The position numbers and the translations under genes are program-made. Below are positions 5,084-5,441 of a stretch of 5,441 bases of DNA, piece after piece. Origin of the DNA: Bacteroidales bacterium (lineage in GTDB: Bacteria; Bacteroidota; Bacteroidia; Bacteroidales; JAGOPY01); assembly GCA_030638325.1 (NCBI GenBank), contig DAOWEV010000042.1, positions 1-5,441 on the forward strand. Direction: 5' to 3'. The notes beneath the pieces are model-generated. The model was given only the letters and a program-made list of their open reading frames with translations, did no database searches and had not been told where the DNA came from. How positions within the stretch are numbered: the stretch's first letter is position 1; every line of letters starts with the position of its first letter.

Positions 5084-5441
5084 ATGCTTATATTGTTGAT
5101 TATTGTTTTGCTTTTGTCGTTTTATCTTTTAGCAAAAGTTATTGACAGTTATTTTGTTGACTCGCTGGATAAAATTGGAGCGGAATTAAAGATGTCATCG
5201 GATGCAGCCGGAGCAACTTTAATGGCAGCTGGCTCCAGCGCACCGGAGTTATTTATTGCCCTTTTTGCAGTTTTTCGTCCCGGAGACCATGAAGCTATTG
5301 GAATAGGCAACATTATAGGCTCTGCAATATTCAATATTTTGGCAATTACAGGAGCGGTAGCAGTTGTAAAGAAAGCCCTGATTGCCTGGCAGGCAGTTAT
5401 CCGCGACCTTGTTTTTTATGCAGTTGCAGTATTGTTATTGA
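5084..5441 (+). CDS. Na+/Ca2+ exchanger family antiporter, NCKX-like, partial (3' end missing)
   Basis: The frame from ATG 5084 stays open to the window edge: 119 complete codons of an integral membrane cation exchanger, cut by the edge and not by a mutation. Residues 1-20 are a hydrophobic first helix. The alpha-1 repeat of the CaCA superfamily follows: S-S-D-A-A-G-A-T-L-M-A-A-G-S-S-A-P-E-L-F (38-57) and G-I-G-N-I-I-G-S-A-I-F-N-I-L (73-86). Glu55 and Asn76/Ser80 lie at the cation-site positions of this family. The M-A-A-G-S-S-A-P-E-L-F wording, with a helix beforehand rich in S-S-D-A-A-G, is closer to K+-dependent NCKX exchangers than to the YrbG type as I remember them. These proteins exchange Ca2+ for Na+ (and often K+) across the cytoplasmic membrane. 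The second alpha repeat must lie beyond the edge. An in-frame stop at 5072 excludes a longer N-terminus. It is divergent from proline dehydrogenase. Confidence 0.88.
   Translation, partial: MLILLIIVLLLSFYLLAKVIDSYFVDSLDKIGAELKMSSDAAGATLMAAGSSAPELFIALFAVFRPGDHEAIGIGNIIGSAIFNILAITGAVAVVKKALIAWQAVIRDLVFYAVAVLLL

Overview
This window looks like a chromosomal segment from a member of the Bacteroidota (Bacteroidetes), probably a Bacteroidales-like lineage. Four things point that way: the F1 epsilon subunit is only 82 residues; atpD and atpC stand as a two-gene unit; two genes have promoters of the Bacteroidetes type (-33 TTTG, about 19-20 bases, -7 TAnnTTTG) and no clear Shine-Dalgarno sequences; and the gaps carry short tandem repeats of 7 and 8 bp. 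No replication, phage, plasmid or CRISPR genes are visible.

Layout from left to right. Positions 193-1508 hold two genes on the + strand, both predicted outer-envelope lipoproteins: a SnoaL/NTF2-fold protein and a TPR-repeat protein, 47 bp apart and probably co-transcribed. They converge on the ATP synthase pair on the - strand, atpD (beta, 3351-1840) followed by atpC (epsilon, 1780-1532), with only 23 bp between the two convergent stop codons. The 307-bp gap upstream of atpD contains a likely atpD promoter, a likely intrinsic terminator for the gene before it, and a ten-copy 8-bp tandem array. Next comes a monofunctional proline dehydrogenase on the - strand (4570-3659) behind a textbook Bacteroidetes promoter. 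A 513-bp gap then holds a short unexplained ORF, two CTTTGCG repeats and a 9-bp inverted repeat. The window ends inside a + strand Na+/Ca2+ exchanger-family gene that resembles the K+-dependent (NCKX) branch.

Functionally, the central genes belong to membrane energetics. Proline dehydrogenase feeds electrons from proline into the quinone pool, the F1 beta and epsilon subunits are part of ATP synthase, and the exchanger would move Ca2+ against another cation. They are neighbours, not one pathway, and nothing shows co-regulation.

I see ordinary housekeeping genes and no convincing new multi-gene system. The most interesting material is non-coding: three tandem arrays with units of 7 or 8 bp. 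Two of them share a heptamer theme (GTRARTN), lie between two same-strand genes and run in the direction of transcription; one supplies the stop codon of the upstream gene.
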